In this document: piece after piece, positions 24,934-33,013 of the stretch | How positions within the stretch are numbered: the stretch's first letter is position 1 | How the letters are laid out: each line of letters opens with the position of its first letter | Source: a virus | Direction: 5' to 3' (one strand) | Length of the DNA stretch: 43,187 bases | IMG/VR virus record: IMGVR_UViG_3300025759_000186 | Coordinates: 1-43,187 of that record | The notes under the pieces: generated by a model | The model's database searches: none | Told to the model about the DNA's origin: nothing | Seen by the model: only the letters and a program-made list of their open reading frames with translations | Translations under genes and position numbers: made by a program

Positions 24934-24959
24934 CCCGGGGCGGCTTCGGTCGCCTCGGG
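24934..24959 (+). terminator. Intergenic hairpin sharing the 5-kb terminator core
   Basis: CCCGGGGCG pairs with CGCCTCGGG (one G-U) around GCTTCGGT. Core GGGGCGGCTTCGGTCGCC is identical to that of the terminator at 4991-5008, but here GGGGACAAC follows instead of a U-tract. Probably a weak terminator or mRNA-stabilising hairpin. Confidence 0.5.
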
Positions 24960-24983
24960 GGACAACAGCCTGACACAACAACA

Positions 24984-24997
24984 GAAAGACCTGACAC
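24984..24997 (+). promoter_or_regulatory. Start-associated sequence, copy 4 (GAAAGACCTGACAC)
   Basis: Abuts ATG 24998; a diverged copy. A further CAGCCTGACAC lies 15-20 bases upstream (24966-24976), suggesting local duplication. Confidence 0.5.
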
Positions 24998-25405
24998 ATG
25001 AAATTCGGAAATTTTCTTACGGGACTGTTCGTCGATGACCTGACAAAAGTCCCGAACCTCGTCTTCGGCAAGAAGCGCACGAAGGACGAACAGATGGTGT
25101 TCATGATGGACGCCTCGACGGTGAACCCGAAGGGCTTCAGCACGAACTGGGGCGACCGGTTCCTCGACCCGGAGGATCGGAAGAAGACGCGGTCCGCCCG
25201 TGGGCGTCGGAAGAACAACTCCAGCAAGCTCCACCAGAAGAACGTCGCCGCCCAGCAAGCCGCCGGGATGGAGAGCGCGAGCTTCCGCAAGCGTCGGCGT
25301 CTGGGCGTCCTCGACATGGACGAGCTGCAACGGCTCGACGAGCTGGAGATCGCCACGCCCAAGGAAGCCGCGATGTTCTACAAGATGAAGGAGATCGCAA
25401 CATGA
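24998..25405 (+). CDS. Hypothetical basic protein
   Basis: 135 aa. A strongly basic stretch (about 60-105: KKTRSARGRRKNNSSK, FRKRRRLG) in the middle, with an acidic helical end (MDELQRLDELEIATPKEAAM). The charge pattern suggests nucleic-acid binding, but no domain is recognised. ATGA overlap with the next gene. Confidence 0.6.
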   Translation: MKFGNFLTGLFVDDLTKVPNLVFGKKRTKDEQMVFMMDASTVNPKGFSTNWGDRFLDPEDRKKTRSARGRRKNNSSKLHQKNVAAQQAAGMESASFRKRRRLGVLDMDELQRLDELEIATPKEAAMFYKMKEIAT

Positions 25406-25617
25406 CCAAGAACGACAGCTTCACCCCGATCACTCTGGAGGTCCATCACGAGACCGCGAAGGCGTATCTCGTCACCGGTCCCGGTGGGTCCAAGGACGAC
25501 GCCGACTGGCTCCCGAAGTCCCAGCTCCGCAACGTCGAGCGCAACGGGAACCTTCTGAACGCCGACGCCGCCGACTGGATACTGGAGGCGAAGGGCCTCG
25601 ACGGTCTGGTCGAATGA
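25402..25617 (+). CDS. Hypothetical small protein
   Basis: 71 aa. A strand pair (ITLEVHHETAKAYLV) precedes DADWLPKSQLRNVERNGNLL and a helix, a pattern seen in small phage proteins of unknown function with a conserved W-[IL]-P-K-S. Four-base overlaps with both neighbours. Confidence 0.6.
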   Translation: MTKNDSFTPITLEVHHETAKAYLVTGPGGSKDDADWLPKSQLRNVERNGNLLNADAADWILEAKGLDGLVE

Positions 25618-25934
25618 TCGTCGTCAAGGTCGAACTTCACTCCGCGATCACTGGCAGCGTCACCACCCTTGGCGAGCTGGTGATCGCGAACGACGGGACA
25701 GGGACCAACCGGAAGGGCAACTACCGGGCGGTCGCTGTCAAGAAAGGTCGGAGACGCCCGCTGGCGGTGTCCGTCTCCCACGGCTCTCCCGACGTGATCA
25801 GGAAGACAGAGATCAAGGACTACAGTCGCCTCTCTCGTCCGATCTGGGACCTCGTGGCGCTCGCTCTGAAGGGGATGAAATATGGAAAAGACACACAAGG
25901 GTCTGGAGATCACGAGCGCGAGCCTGACGAATAG
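25614..25934 (+). CDS. Conserved phage hypothetical protein
   Basis: 106 aa. IVVKVELHSAITGSVTTLGE, ANDGTGTNRKGNYRA and RPIWDLVALALKGM recur in a small phage family without a known role. Starts in the upstream TGA (ATGA). Its 3' end overlaps a possible 30-codon frame. Confidence 0.6.
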   Translation: MIVVKVELHSAITGSVTTLGELVIANDGTGTNRKGNYRAVAVKKGRRRPLAVSVSHGSPDVIRKTEIKDYSRLSRPIWDLVALALKGMKYGKDTQGSGDHEREPDE

Positions 25935-25974
25935 TGTTGTCAATAGCAAAGATGAATTGAACGGAGACGCCTGA
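25882..25974 (+). CDS. Possible 30-codon ORF upstream of nrdJ
   Basis: ATG 25882 to TGA 25972-25974 encodes MEKTHKGLEITSASLTNSVV plus ten residues. GGGG lies upstream and its stop overlaps the start-associated element of the reductase gene. It could be a coupling leader peptide or chance. Confidence 0.3.
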   Translation: MEKTHKGLEITSASLTNSVVNSKDELNGDA

Positions 25975-25975
25975 C
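25963..25975 (+). promoter_or_regulatory. Start-associated sequence, copy 5 (GGAGACGCCTGAC)
   Basis: Abuts ATG 25976 of the ribonucleotide reductase gene; it supports that start over the in-frame ATG at 26021. Confidence 0.65.
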
Positions 25976-27772
25976 ATGTATGATCGAAGGTCTGCGACAA
26001 TCAAAACCAAGAGGAAAACGATGGACCATATCGGACCAATAAACCCAGCCTGTGACGAAATTCACCGAACGAAACACCGCCAGATCGGGGAGAGCTACAA
26101 GGAAGCGATGACCCGGATCGCGGCTGGCCTGACAGACAACTCGAACCAGTTCCACACCTTCCGGGACATCCTTCTCCAGATGAAGTTCCTCCCGGCTGGG
26201 CGCATCCAAGCTGCGATCGGCTCGACCAAGTCCGTCACCCCATACAACTGTTTCGTGTCAGGCACGATCGAGGACAGCTTCGTCGATGGACATGGCTCGA
26301 TCATGGCTCGCGCAACGGAAGCCGCCCAGACGATGCGGATGGGAGGCGGGATCGGATACGACTTCAGCACCCTCCGCCCACGCGGCGACATGATACGCAA
26401 GCTCCAGAGCCAGACCGGCGGTCCTGTGGGCTTCCTGAAGATTTTCGACGCCGTCTGTGCGAACACAGCCAGCTCCGGGAACCGCCGGGGCGCTCAGATG
26501 GGCGTCCTCCGCGTCGATCATCCGGACATCGAGGAATTCGTCCGGGCGAAGCACAACCACGACCAGCTGACAGGGTTCAATCTGTCGATCGCGATCACGG
26601 ACCACTTCATGGAATGTCTCTCCCTTGGGCGACCGTTCCCTCTTCAGTTCGAGGGCCGAACCTACCGGGAAGTCGACCCGGCGGCGCTCTGGGAGCTGAT
26701 CATGCGATCGACGTGGGACTGGGCCGAACCCGGCGTCCTGTTCATCGACCAGATCAACCGGATGAATAACCTCTCCTATATCGAGACGATCGCCGCGACG
26801 AACCCATGCGGGGAACAGCCGCTCCCACCATATGGCGCTTGTCTCCTTGGGTCGGTCAACCTCCCGAAGTATGTCTCCCGCCGCGTGGTCTCCACCGTCG
26901 GCGAGATCGAGTGGAGCTTCAACTGGAGCGAGTTCGAGGAAGACATAGCGCCGATCGTGTGGGCGATGGACATGGTCCCGGACGTCGCGATCTTCCCTCT
27001 CTATGAACAGGAGAAGGAAGCCAAGTCGAAGCGCCGGATGGGGATCGGGATCACCGGTCTCGCGAACGCCGCCGAAGCCTGTGGCTTCCCCTACGGGACC
27101 CAAGAGTTCCTCGAATTCGAGGCTCGAATTCTGAAGACGCTGAACGTGAAAGCCTACGAGGCGAGCGTCGAGGCGGCGATGATGAAGGGAGCCTTCCCAC
27201 TCTACGACGAACGGTTCCTCAACAGCGCCTTCTTGAACGGTCCAGCGCTCGCTGGGACAGGCGTCAAGGAGATGATCGCGAAGCACGGCATCAGGAACGG
27301 TCTCCTGACCTCGATCGCGCCCACGGGGTCGATCAGCTTCGGGGCGGACAACGTCAGCTCCGGGATCGAGCCTGTCTTCTCCTACAGCCAAGAGCGCAAG
27401 GTGAAGACCATCGAGGGTGACGAGAAGGTGATCCTCCGGGACTATGGCGTGGAATACTTCGGCGTCAAGGGACGCCGCGCGAACGACCTGACAGCCCGGG
27501 AACACGTCGACGTCCTGACCACCGCCGCCCGCTACATCGACAGCTCCGTCTCGAAGACTTGCAACGTCTCCCCGGACATCGAATGGGAGGACTTCAAGAG
27601 CCTATACATCCAAGCATGGGAAGGCGGCGCGAAGGGATGCACAACCTACACTCCGAAGCCGGAAGGCGAGGGAAGGGGAAGTGTGATCGAGAGCCTCGAC
27701 GAAGAGGCTGAAGCATGGGACCCGACGAAGTGCGTCTGGGACCCCGCAACCGGCAAAAAGGACTGTTCATAA
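25976..27772 (+). CDS. nrdJ: Class II (adenosylcobalamin-dependent) ribonucleotide reductase
   Basis: 598 aa. The start-associated element supports ATG 25976. Key features: Cys92 in YNCFVSG, the dinucleotide-site-like GGGIGYDFSTLRPRGD (123-138), NPCGEQ with Asn276, Cys278 and Glu280 as radical-site residues, Cys289 in YGACLLGS, and APTGSISF near residue 450. Two cysteines at the very end (KCVWDPATGKKDCS) could act as the reducing pair. NPCGEQ context and absence of a small-subunit gene support class II, which needs cobalamin but not oxygen. It converts ribonucleotides to deoxyribonucleotides for phage replication. Compact, as usual for phage NrdJ. Confidence 0.88.
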   Translation: MYDRRSATIKTKRKTMDHIGPINPACDEIHRTKHRQIGESYKEAMTRIAAGLTDNSNQFHTFRDILLQMKFLPAGRIQAAIGSTKSVTPYNCFVSGTIEDSFVDGHGSIMARATEAAQTMRMGGGIGYDFSTLRPRGDMIRKLQSQTGGPVGFLKIFDAVCANTASSGNRRGAQMGVLRVDHPDIEEFVRAKHNHDQLTGFNLSIAITDHFMECLSLGRPFPLQFEGRTYREVDPAALWELIMRSTWDWAEPGVLFIDQINRMNNLSYIETIAATNPCGEQPLPPYGACLLGSVNLPKYVSRRVVSTVGEIEWSFNWSEFEEDIAPIVWAMDMVPDVAIFPLYEQEKEAKSKRRMGIGITGLANAAEACGFPYGTQEFLEFEARILKTLNVKAYEASVEAAMMKGAFPLYDERFLNSAFLNGPALAGTGVKEMIAKHGIRNGLLTSIAPTGSISFGADNVSSGIEPVFSYSQERKVKTIEGDEKVILRDYGVEYFGVKGRRANDLTAREHVDVLTTAARYIDSSVSKTCNVSPDIEWEDFKSLYIQAWEGGAKGCTTYTPKPEGEGRGSVIESLDEEAEAWDPTKCVWDPATGKKDCS

Positions 27773-27960
27773 TGTGGAAGAAAATCATCACCGACATCCG
27801 ACTTCGGATGGCAATCGCCGCACAGATCGACAAGATCATCTTCGGAGCGGCTGTTTTGTTCCTTGTCTTGGACCTCGCCACCCTGAACCTGATCGGAGCC
27901 GCGATCGACGTCGCTCTGATGGCCTACGTCTATTGGAACGTCGGAGCGAAGGATGTCTGA
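27772..27960 (+). CDS. Small membrane protein
   Basis: 62 aa from ATG 27772, which uses the last base of the nrdJ stop (TAATG). A basic amphipathic N-terminus (WKKIITDIRLRM) is followed by two hydrophobic helices (about 21-33 and 37-56). No family recognised. It overlaps the kinase start by eight bases. Confidence 0.6.
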   Translation: MWKKIITDIRLRMAIAAQIDKIIFGAAVLFLVLDLATLNLIGAAIDVALMAYVYWNVGAKDV

Positions 27961-28450
27961 CCGCCCGAAGCTCCTGATCTTGGGCTACGCCCGACACGGG
28001 AAGGACACGGTCGGCGAGATACTTCGCGACGAGTTCGGCTTCCGGTTCACCAGCTCTTCGGAGTTTGTGGCCCGGGAGGTCATGTGGGACAACTGGGGAT
28101 GCGCGGTCTACGACAGCTTCGAGGACATGTTCGCGGACCGAGTGAACCACCGCGTCCTCTGGATGCAGATGATCAGCGCCTACAACACGCCAGACAAGGC
28201 GAAGACAGCCCGGACGATGCTGGAGCGTGGGTTCGACATGTATGTCGGAATGAGGCGACAGGACGAGCTGGACGTGGCCCGGGAGCTGTTCGATCGGGTC
28301 ATCTGGGTCGACGCCTCCTTACGTCATCCGCCGGAGACCGGGTCGATGGACATCACCGAAGAGAGCGCGAACCCGGACTGGATCGTCTTCAACAACGGAT
28401 CGCTGGACACGCTCCGGGACAACGTCCGGAAACTCGTTTCCATTCTCTGA
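27953..28450 (+). CDS. Deoxynucleoside monophosphate kinase
   Basis: 165 aa. P-loop GYARHGKDTVGE (residues 11-22) near the N-terminus, as in phage dNMP kinases and adenylate-kinase-like proteins, followed by DEFGFRFTSSS and a lid-like basic segment (MRRQDELDVARELFDRVIWV). It would phosphorylate dNMPs, feeding the polymerase. Fits between the ribonucleotide reductase and thymidylate-synthase-like genes. Confidence 0.75.
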   Translation: MSDRPKLLILGYARHGKDTVGEILRDEFGFRFTSSSEFVAREVMWDNWGCAVYDSFEDMFADRVNHRVLWMQMISAYNTPDKAKTARTMLERGFDMYVGMRRQDELDVARELFDRVIWVDASLRHPPETGSMDITEESANPDWIVFNNGSLDTLRDNVRKLVSIL

Positions 28451-28529
28451 ACAAATTATTTCCCGGCGGGGGGTTTACATCTGCCGGGAGATAGACTATC
28501 TCTGGATCATCAGAAACGGAGATAGACCA
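28448..28529 (+). promoter_or_regulatory. Repeated promoter cassette, copy 2
   Basis: Dyad TGAACAAATTATTTC (28448-28462), 11 bases, TTTACA (28474-28479), 17-base spacer, TATCTC (28497-28502), leader ATCAGAAACGGAGATAGAC, ATG 28530. CCCGGC and GCCGGG flank the -35 as a 6-bp inverted repeat. The dyad begins in the kinase stop codon. Confidence 0.85.
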
Positions 28530-28838
28530 ATGACCACTATGACATTCAACCCCGAAAACTGGATCAACGACGAGCTGGAGCTGGTCGCCACCGACGACAC
28601 CGTGACCGTGAATGGCGAGACCCTGACCCTCGACGTCCAGCCGGTCCAGTATGACGAAGAAGGCAACACAAAGTGGGACTTCTACCTGATCGTCCTCCGC
28701 AACAGCGACGGAACCAAGATCGGTTCGATGTCGAAGTTCGGCGGCGACAAGGTCTGGGAGCTTCTGGGCTGTGGCATCTCCCGTCAACACGCCGACGCCC
28801 GGGTCCTCGCCGGGATGGTCATCGCGAACCTTTTCTAA
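28530..28838 (+). CDS. Hypothetical protein of the cassette-promoter family
   Basis: 102 aa, acidic, beta-rich N-terminal half (LVATDDTVTVNGETLTLDVQ) and helical C-terminus. No family recognised. Expressed from promoter cassette 2, separately from the upstream replication genes. Confidence 0.7.
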   Translation: MTTMTFNPENWINDELELVATDDTVTVNGETLTLDVQPVQYDEEGNTKWDFYLIVLRNSDGTKIGSMSKFGGDKVWELLGCGISRQHADARVLAGMVIANLF

Positions 28839-28852
28839 TGGGAGAACCGCTG

Positions 28853-29239
28853 ATGGAAAGGAACAAAAAGAGAGCCGACTTCGATCGGCTCTTCCCACCC
28901 CGGGGCGAAAAGGTCCTCGATGCGATCCGCGTGGCTTCGCATTGCCTGAAGAGCCACATGGACCCGGACCCGGCGAAGCTCCGGGACTTCCGGGATGGCG
29001 TCAAGGAGGCGATGGAGCCGTTCAACGCGCCCAAGTGGACCGGAGTGATCCAAGAGCCGCCGATGCGCGACACCGGCTTCGCGGAGGTCGATCGCCGGAT
29101 GCTGGCGAAGGTGGCTGAAGGCGGCGCGACCCTCGAGAGCGAGATCAGATGGGCGATCGACGCGATCCGCAGGGGAGACAATAAGCTGGCGATCAGTCGT
29201 CTCCAACGCTGTCTCGGATTTACACCCGCCGATAAATGA
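28853..29239 (+). CDS. Hypothetical protein
   Basis: 128 aa from ATG 28853, for which GGGAGAA (28840-28846) is well placed; ATG 28838, on the previous stop, is in frame and possible. Basic helical N-terminus (MERNKKRADFDRLFPPRGEK), a variable middle and a C-terminal helix pair (ESEIRWAIDAIRRGDNKLAI). Function unknown. Confidence 0.6.
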   Translation: MERNKKRADFDRLFPPRGEKVLDAIRVASHCLKSHMDPDPAKLRDFRDGVKEAMEPFNAPKWTGVIQEPPMRDTGFAEVDRRMLAKVAEGGATLESEIRWAIDAIRRGDNKLAISRLQRCLGFTPADK

Positions 29240-29241
29240 TA

Positions 29242-29270
29242 TTTACACTCGCCCCAGTCCTGTGATAAGG
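29242..29270 (+). promoter_or_regulatory. Candidate promoter before the TTG-started gene
   Basis: TTTACA (29242-29247) then GATAAG/ATAAGG at 16-17 bases. A second TTTACACCCGCC lies at 29219-29230, a direct repeat of TTTACACTCGCC at 29242. Resembles the cassette -35 (TTTACATCTGCC) but lacks the dyad and leader. Confidence 0.5.
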
Positions 29271-29280
29271 ATCGAGGAGA

Positions 29281-29294
29281 AAGGAGCCTGACCG
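29281..29294 (+). promoter_or_regulatory. Start-associated sequence, copy 6 (AAGGAGCCTGACCG)
   Basis: Abuts TTG 29295; this element is the main reason to accept the TTG start. Confidence 0.6.
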
Positions 29295-29771
29295 TTGCCT
29301 GTCTGGAAATTCGGAACACACTTCAAGAACGTCTGGTGGCCTTCAGACTTCGTCTATCCTCACAACGGGGAGCCGATCAGCTACGAGGACATCGTCCCCG
29401 TTTACAAGCAACAGCTGGCGGACGAAGCGGAGGACCCCGTCCCGGAAGATCGGGACGAGCTGATCGAGGCGATCCTGTCGTCCGTCCGGGAGGACGGCTA
29501 TCGCGGCATGGGTCGACCGGACACTGGACGGATCAGACATAAAGCCTACCACCCGCCGGACACTCCGATCCGGGTCATATGCAAGGGGAACCCGTTCCTC
29601 CCGGGGAGCCGCTGGTTCGACGTCTGGGAGATCGTGGAGCCTAAGACCGGGGACACGCTCGCGAAGCTGAAGGAGCGCGGGATGTCTCGCGGGATGATTT
29701 ATCGGATGATGTATAAACGCGACGACATCATCGAACACGCCTACGACCTCAAATTCAAGGATACACCGTGA
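29295..29771 (+). CDS. Hypothetical protein, TTG start
   Basis: 158 aa if the TTG at 29295 is used, as the start-associated element indicates. Aromatic N-terminus (VWKFGTHFKNVWWPSDFVYP), acidic middle and a C-terminus with paired helices (KLKERGMSRGMIYRMMYKRD). No family recognised. Its stop overlaps the GTG start of the next gene. Confidence 0.6.
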   Translation: MPVWKFGTHFKNVWWPSDFVYPHNGEPISYEDIVPVYKQQLADEAEDPVPEDRDELIEAILSSVREDGYRGMGRPDTGRIRHKAYHPPDTPIRVICKGNPFLPGSRWFDVWEIVEPKTGDTLAKLKERGMSRGMIYRMMYKRDDIIEHAYDLKFKDTP

Positions 29772-30517
29772 TCAACATCAACTGTGAGAACATCAATCAA
29801 GCATATCCATGGCTCTGCAATGCGGCGCTCGATCACACCAGAATGATCCCCACGGTGGGAGAGGCTCCCGCCCGGTGGGCGTTCACGTCTCCCGTCTGTC
29901 TGACGATCCGCAACCCGACCCAGCTGGTCGAGTTCCACCCCCGGGTCTTCGGGAACCCGTTCAAGAAGTTCAAGGCGCTCTTCCGGGAGAACCACTGGGA
30001 GTTCGAGCAATGGGAGGGCGACGACGTCTCGCACGGACTGACCACGCTGAACGAGAACAAGTCGGTCGAGGAATTCTTCCTCGATGGGATGATCGTCGAG
30101 GCTTGCTTTATGTGGCTTCGGCTCTGTCACCATCTCGGAAAACGTCCCGGACCCCTCCGCCTTATCCTGACCCAGCCGTTCTTCTTCCTCGATCCCATCC
30201 CGGAGCCTGACAACCCCGACCTCGCGACGATCTACACGCAACTCCATACGAGACACCAGTTCTCGACCACGCCGAAGATATGGGATCAGGACGCCTCGAT
30301 CTACCGGGAGAACCCGATGACCGTGGGCTTCCGCGAGAGCTGGTTCCGGAAGATCGCGACCCCGATGGCGGCGGCTGGGATGTCCGTCGAGGATCGGAAC
30401 TTTGACACCGCTCTGGAGATACTCCACCAGATGCCCAAGGGCGATGACTGGAGAGCCGCCGCTGAACACTTCGTCAACATGGAAAGAGAGAAAAATGACC
30501 GAACCGACAAAAGCTGA
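29768..30517 (+). CDS. Thymidylate-synthase-like protein
   Basis: 249 aa, GTG start overlapping the upstream TGA. The N-terminus ININCENINQAYP, then SPVCLTIRNP, VEFHPRV and NPFKKFKALF follows the pattern of thymidylate synthase/nucleotide hydroxymethylase family proteins in phages. LCHHL (residues 119-123) could correspond to the catalytic Cys-His pair; the usual QRSxD is not preserved (TQPFFFLD). ThyX is encoded separately at 38.5 kb, so this protein may modify a different nucleotide, or be a degenerate or regulatory homologue. Confidence in the superfamily is moderate, in activity low. Confidence 0.45.
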   Translation: MININCENINQAYPWLCNAALDHTRMIPTVGEAPARWAFTSPVCLTIRNPTQLVEFHPRVFGNPFKKFKALFRENHWEFEQWEGDDVSHGLTTLNENKSVEEFFLDGMIVEACFMWLRLCHHLGKRPGPLRLILTQPFFFLDPIPEPDNPDLATIYTQLHTRHQFSTTPKIWDQDASIYRENPMTVGFRESWFRKIATPMAAAGMSVEDRNFDTALEILHQMPKGDDWRAAAEHFVNMEREKNDRTDKS

Positions 30518-31055
30518 ACGGATCGTGACCCTCCGAGAAGGAGGGTTTGTCAAGCGCTGGCATGCCGACCGGATAATCCAAGAGGACCTCGTGGGGCAAC
30601 ACTCCCACCAGATGCTCGTCCTCGGCTACACGATCCTCGAAGACCGCATGACGCCCGCTCTGGCTAAGGCTGTGACGTTCCACGACGCCGGACACGAGGG
30701 TCTCGTGGGCGACTGGCCTTGGGGCGCGAAGAAGCCGCTCTCGAACAACCGGGCGCGCGATCTGGAACACGAGCTGGCGGAGATGGTCCGCGAGAAGCTC
30801 CGGATCGTGGTCGAGCTGACCGATCAGGAAGCCTCCGATCTGGCGTTCCTTGATCTCTTGGAGCCGACGTTCTACGCTCTGGACGAAGTCAAGATGGGGA
30901 ACAGGTTCATGGAGGTGAAGGCGGAGAACTGTGTTCGCGTTCTGATGACCTTCCCACAGATGCAAGAAACGGGGATACGAGCTGACGTTCTGGACGTCTT
31001 GTCGACGACTATCAGCGACAGCCACCCATGGAAGAAGGAACTTTTCGCAATATGA
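30495..31055 (+). CDS. HD-domain phosphohydrolase, YfbR-like 5'-nucleotidase
   Basis: 186 aa from ATG 30495, overlapping the previous gene by 23 bases. RWH (21-23), QHSHQ (35-39) and FHDAGHEGLVGDWP (62-75) match YfbR-like HD nucleotidases, with His36/His38 region, His63-Asp64 and Asp73 as probable metal or phosphate ligands. Such enzymes dephosphorylate deoxynucleoside monophosphates. Its neighbours are the thymidylate-synthase-like and polymerase genes, fitting nucleotide-pool control. Confidence 0.75.
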   Translation: MTEPTKAERIVTLREGGFVKRWHADRIIQEDLVGQHSHQMLVLGYTILEDRMTPALAKAVTFHDAGHEGLVGDWPWGAKKPLSNNRARDLEHELAEMVREKLRIVVELTDQEASDLAFLDLLEPTFYALDEVKMGNRFMEVKAENCVRVLMTFPQMQETGIRADVLDVLSTTISDSHPWKKELFAI

Positions 31056-33010
31056 GACAGCTCCCTCTCTTTGCTCCGCCGTGTGACTGGACGCTCCCCT
31101 CGCTGTCTGACCTTCCATCGTGGAAGGGCCTGAAGCGCGTCTGTCTCGACGTCGAGACCTTCGATCCCTTCCTGTTCGAGACCGGACCCTCCGTCCGGAC
31201 CGGCGGACATCTGGCGGGGATCGCTGTGGGCCTCGATTATGGCGAGGGCAAGGAGAAGGGGTTCTATCTCCCGTTCCAGCATCAGGAAGGCGACAATCTC
31301 CCGAAGGAGAATGTCATGCGCTACATCAAGGACCAGTGCAACTTCTTCGACGGGGAGATCGTCGGCGCGAACCTGTCCTACGACCTCGACTGGCTCTGGG
31401 AAGAGGACGTCCTGATGCCAAACGTCGCGCGGTTCCGGGACGTTCTGGTCGCGGAGCCTCTGATCGACGAGAATAAGTTCGCCTACGGCCTCGACAGCGT
31501 CGGAGCGGCTTGGGTCGGCCACCGCAAGGACAAGACAATGATGGAGGAAGCCGCTCGATCCTACGGCTGGAACGGCAAAAAGCGATCGCTTGGCGAGTGG
31601 ATACACATCCTTCCGGCTCGCTTCGTGGGCGTCTATGGGGAGGTCGACGCGACCCTCCCGCTGAAAGTCCTCCGAAAGCAAGAGGCGGAGATCGATCGAC
31701 AGGACATCCGCAATGTCTGGGACCTCGAAAGCGATCTTCTCCCGGCGCTGGTCCGGATGAAGAGACGCGGCGTCCGGGTCAACGAAGAGAAGCTCCGGGA
31801 CATCGAGAACCTCTGTTTCCAGCGTCGGGTCGAGGCGGCGAAGATCATGACCGAAGCCTCCGGAGTTCGGGTAGGACCGGAAGACGCTCTCCAGAAGGAG
31901 GTCCTCGCCAAGTGTTTCCGGGCGACCGGGATCGACATCGACGTCGAGGACAGCATGGACAAGGTCTTCATCGCGAACAACATCGAGAACCCGGCTGTCG
32001 CGGCGCTGTCTGATCTCCGGAAGTGGGACACCCTCCGGAAGCTCTCGATCGACCCTGTCAAGGAGCATCTGGTCAACGGTCGAATTCATTGCAATTTCAA
32101 CCAGCTCGCTATGGAGAAGGAAGGCGGCAACGGGAAGACCAAGGGCGCTCGCTACGGTCGCCTCTCTTGCGAGCATGTGAACATGCAACAGCAACCGGCA
32201 CGGGACGAAGAGATCGGTCCCCTCTGGCGGTCGATCTACGAGCCGGAAGAAGGCGCTCTGTGGGCGGCTTGTGACTACTCGCAACAGGAGCCACGGCTTC
32301 TCGTCCACTGGGCGGAGGTGATGCAACAGCTGCACAAGAACGGGGTCGCCGGTCTGGGCGAATATCCAATGAACGGCGCGGACACCATGGCGGAGAAGTA
32401 TCGCACCGACCCGGACGCGGACAACCATCAGATGATGGCTGAACTCGCCGGTGTCAGCCGGAAGGAGGCGAAGACGCTCTTCCTCGGGCTGACCTACGGG
32501 ATGGGACAGGAGAAGCTCTGCAACGATCTCGGACTGGACACGAAGATCATCACGATCAGGCGTGGCCCAAACAAGGGAGCGAAGCGCGTCGTCGCTGGAT
32601 ATGAGGCGGAACAAATCCTCTCCCGGTTCTACCGGAAGCTCCCGTTCCTCCGGGACATGGAGAACCTCCTGAAAGAGCGCGCGAACCAGAACGGCTTCAT
32701 CCGGACGCTCTCTGGGCGGAAGTGTCGCTTCCCTCGTCAGCTGGGGTCGCCGAACTACGACTGGACCCAGAAGGCGCTGAACAGGCTGATCCAAGGCTCC
32801 GCCGCCGATCAGACGAAGATGGCGGTCGTCGCCGCCGATCGGGAGAACATCCAGCTCCAGCTTCAGGTCCATGACGAGATCGACCTGTCGGTCGCTTCTC
32901 CATCCGACGCCCACATCCTCGCGGACATCATGTCGAACTGTGTCCAGCTCCGTGTCCCCTCGAAGGTCGACGTGGAGATCGGGAAGAACTGGGGAGATAG
33001 TATGGGATGA
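31052..33010 (+). CDS. polA: DNA polymerase I (family A) with 3'-5' exonuclease
   Basis: 652 aa from ATG 31052 (ATGA overlap; in-frame ATG 31028 lies in the previous gene). Exonuclease motifs: DVET (33-36), NLSYD (107-111) and YGEVD (195-199). Polymerase motif A is CDYSQQEPR with Asp408; motif B RKEAKTLFLGLTYG (470-483) with Arg470, Lys474 and Tyr482; motif C HDE (607-609). There is no 5' nuclease domain. Leu478 stands where E. coli has Phe762 and T7 Tyr526, the Leu762 class of viral polymerases. It is the replicative polymerase of the phage. Confidence 0.93.
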   Translation: MRQLPLFAPPCDWTLPSLSDLPSWKGLKRVCLDVETFDPFLFETGPSVRTGGHLAGIAVGLDYGEGKEKGFYLPFQHQEGDNLPKENVMRYIKDQCNFFDGEIVGANLSYDLDWLWEEDVLMPNVARFRDVLVAEPLIDENKFAYGLDSVGAAWVGHRKDKTMMEEAARSYGWNGKKRSLGEWIHILPARFVGVYGEVDATLPLKVLRKQEAEIDRQDIRNVWDLESDLLPALVRMKRRGVRVNEEKLRDIENLCFQRRVEAAKIMTEASGVRVGPEDALQKEVLAKCFRATGIDIDVEDSMDKVFIANNIENPAVAALSDLRKWDTLRKLSIDPVKEHLVNGRIHCNFNQLAMEKEGGNGKTKGARYGRLSCEHVNMQQQPARDEEIGPLWRSIYEPEEGALWAACDYSQQEPRLLVHWAEVMQQLHKNGVAGLGEYPMNGADTMAEKYRTDPDADNHQMMAELAGVSRKEAKTLFLGLTYGMGQEKLCNDLGLDTKIITIRRGPNKGAKRVVAGYEAEQILSRFYRKLPFLRDMENLLKERANQNGFIRTLSGRKCRFPRQLGSPNYDWTQKALNRLIQGSAADQTKMAVVAADRENIQLQLQVHDEIDLSVASPSDAHILADIMSNCVQLRVPSKVDVEIGKNWGDSMG

Positions 33011-33013
33011 ACG

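Noticed and set aside
27781-27977. Alternative + strand frame 27774-27977
   Set aside because: Shadow of the membrane protein gene 27772-27960; the hydrophobic frame with coupled TAATG start is clearly better.
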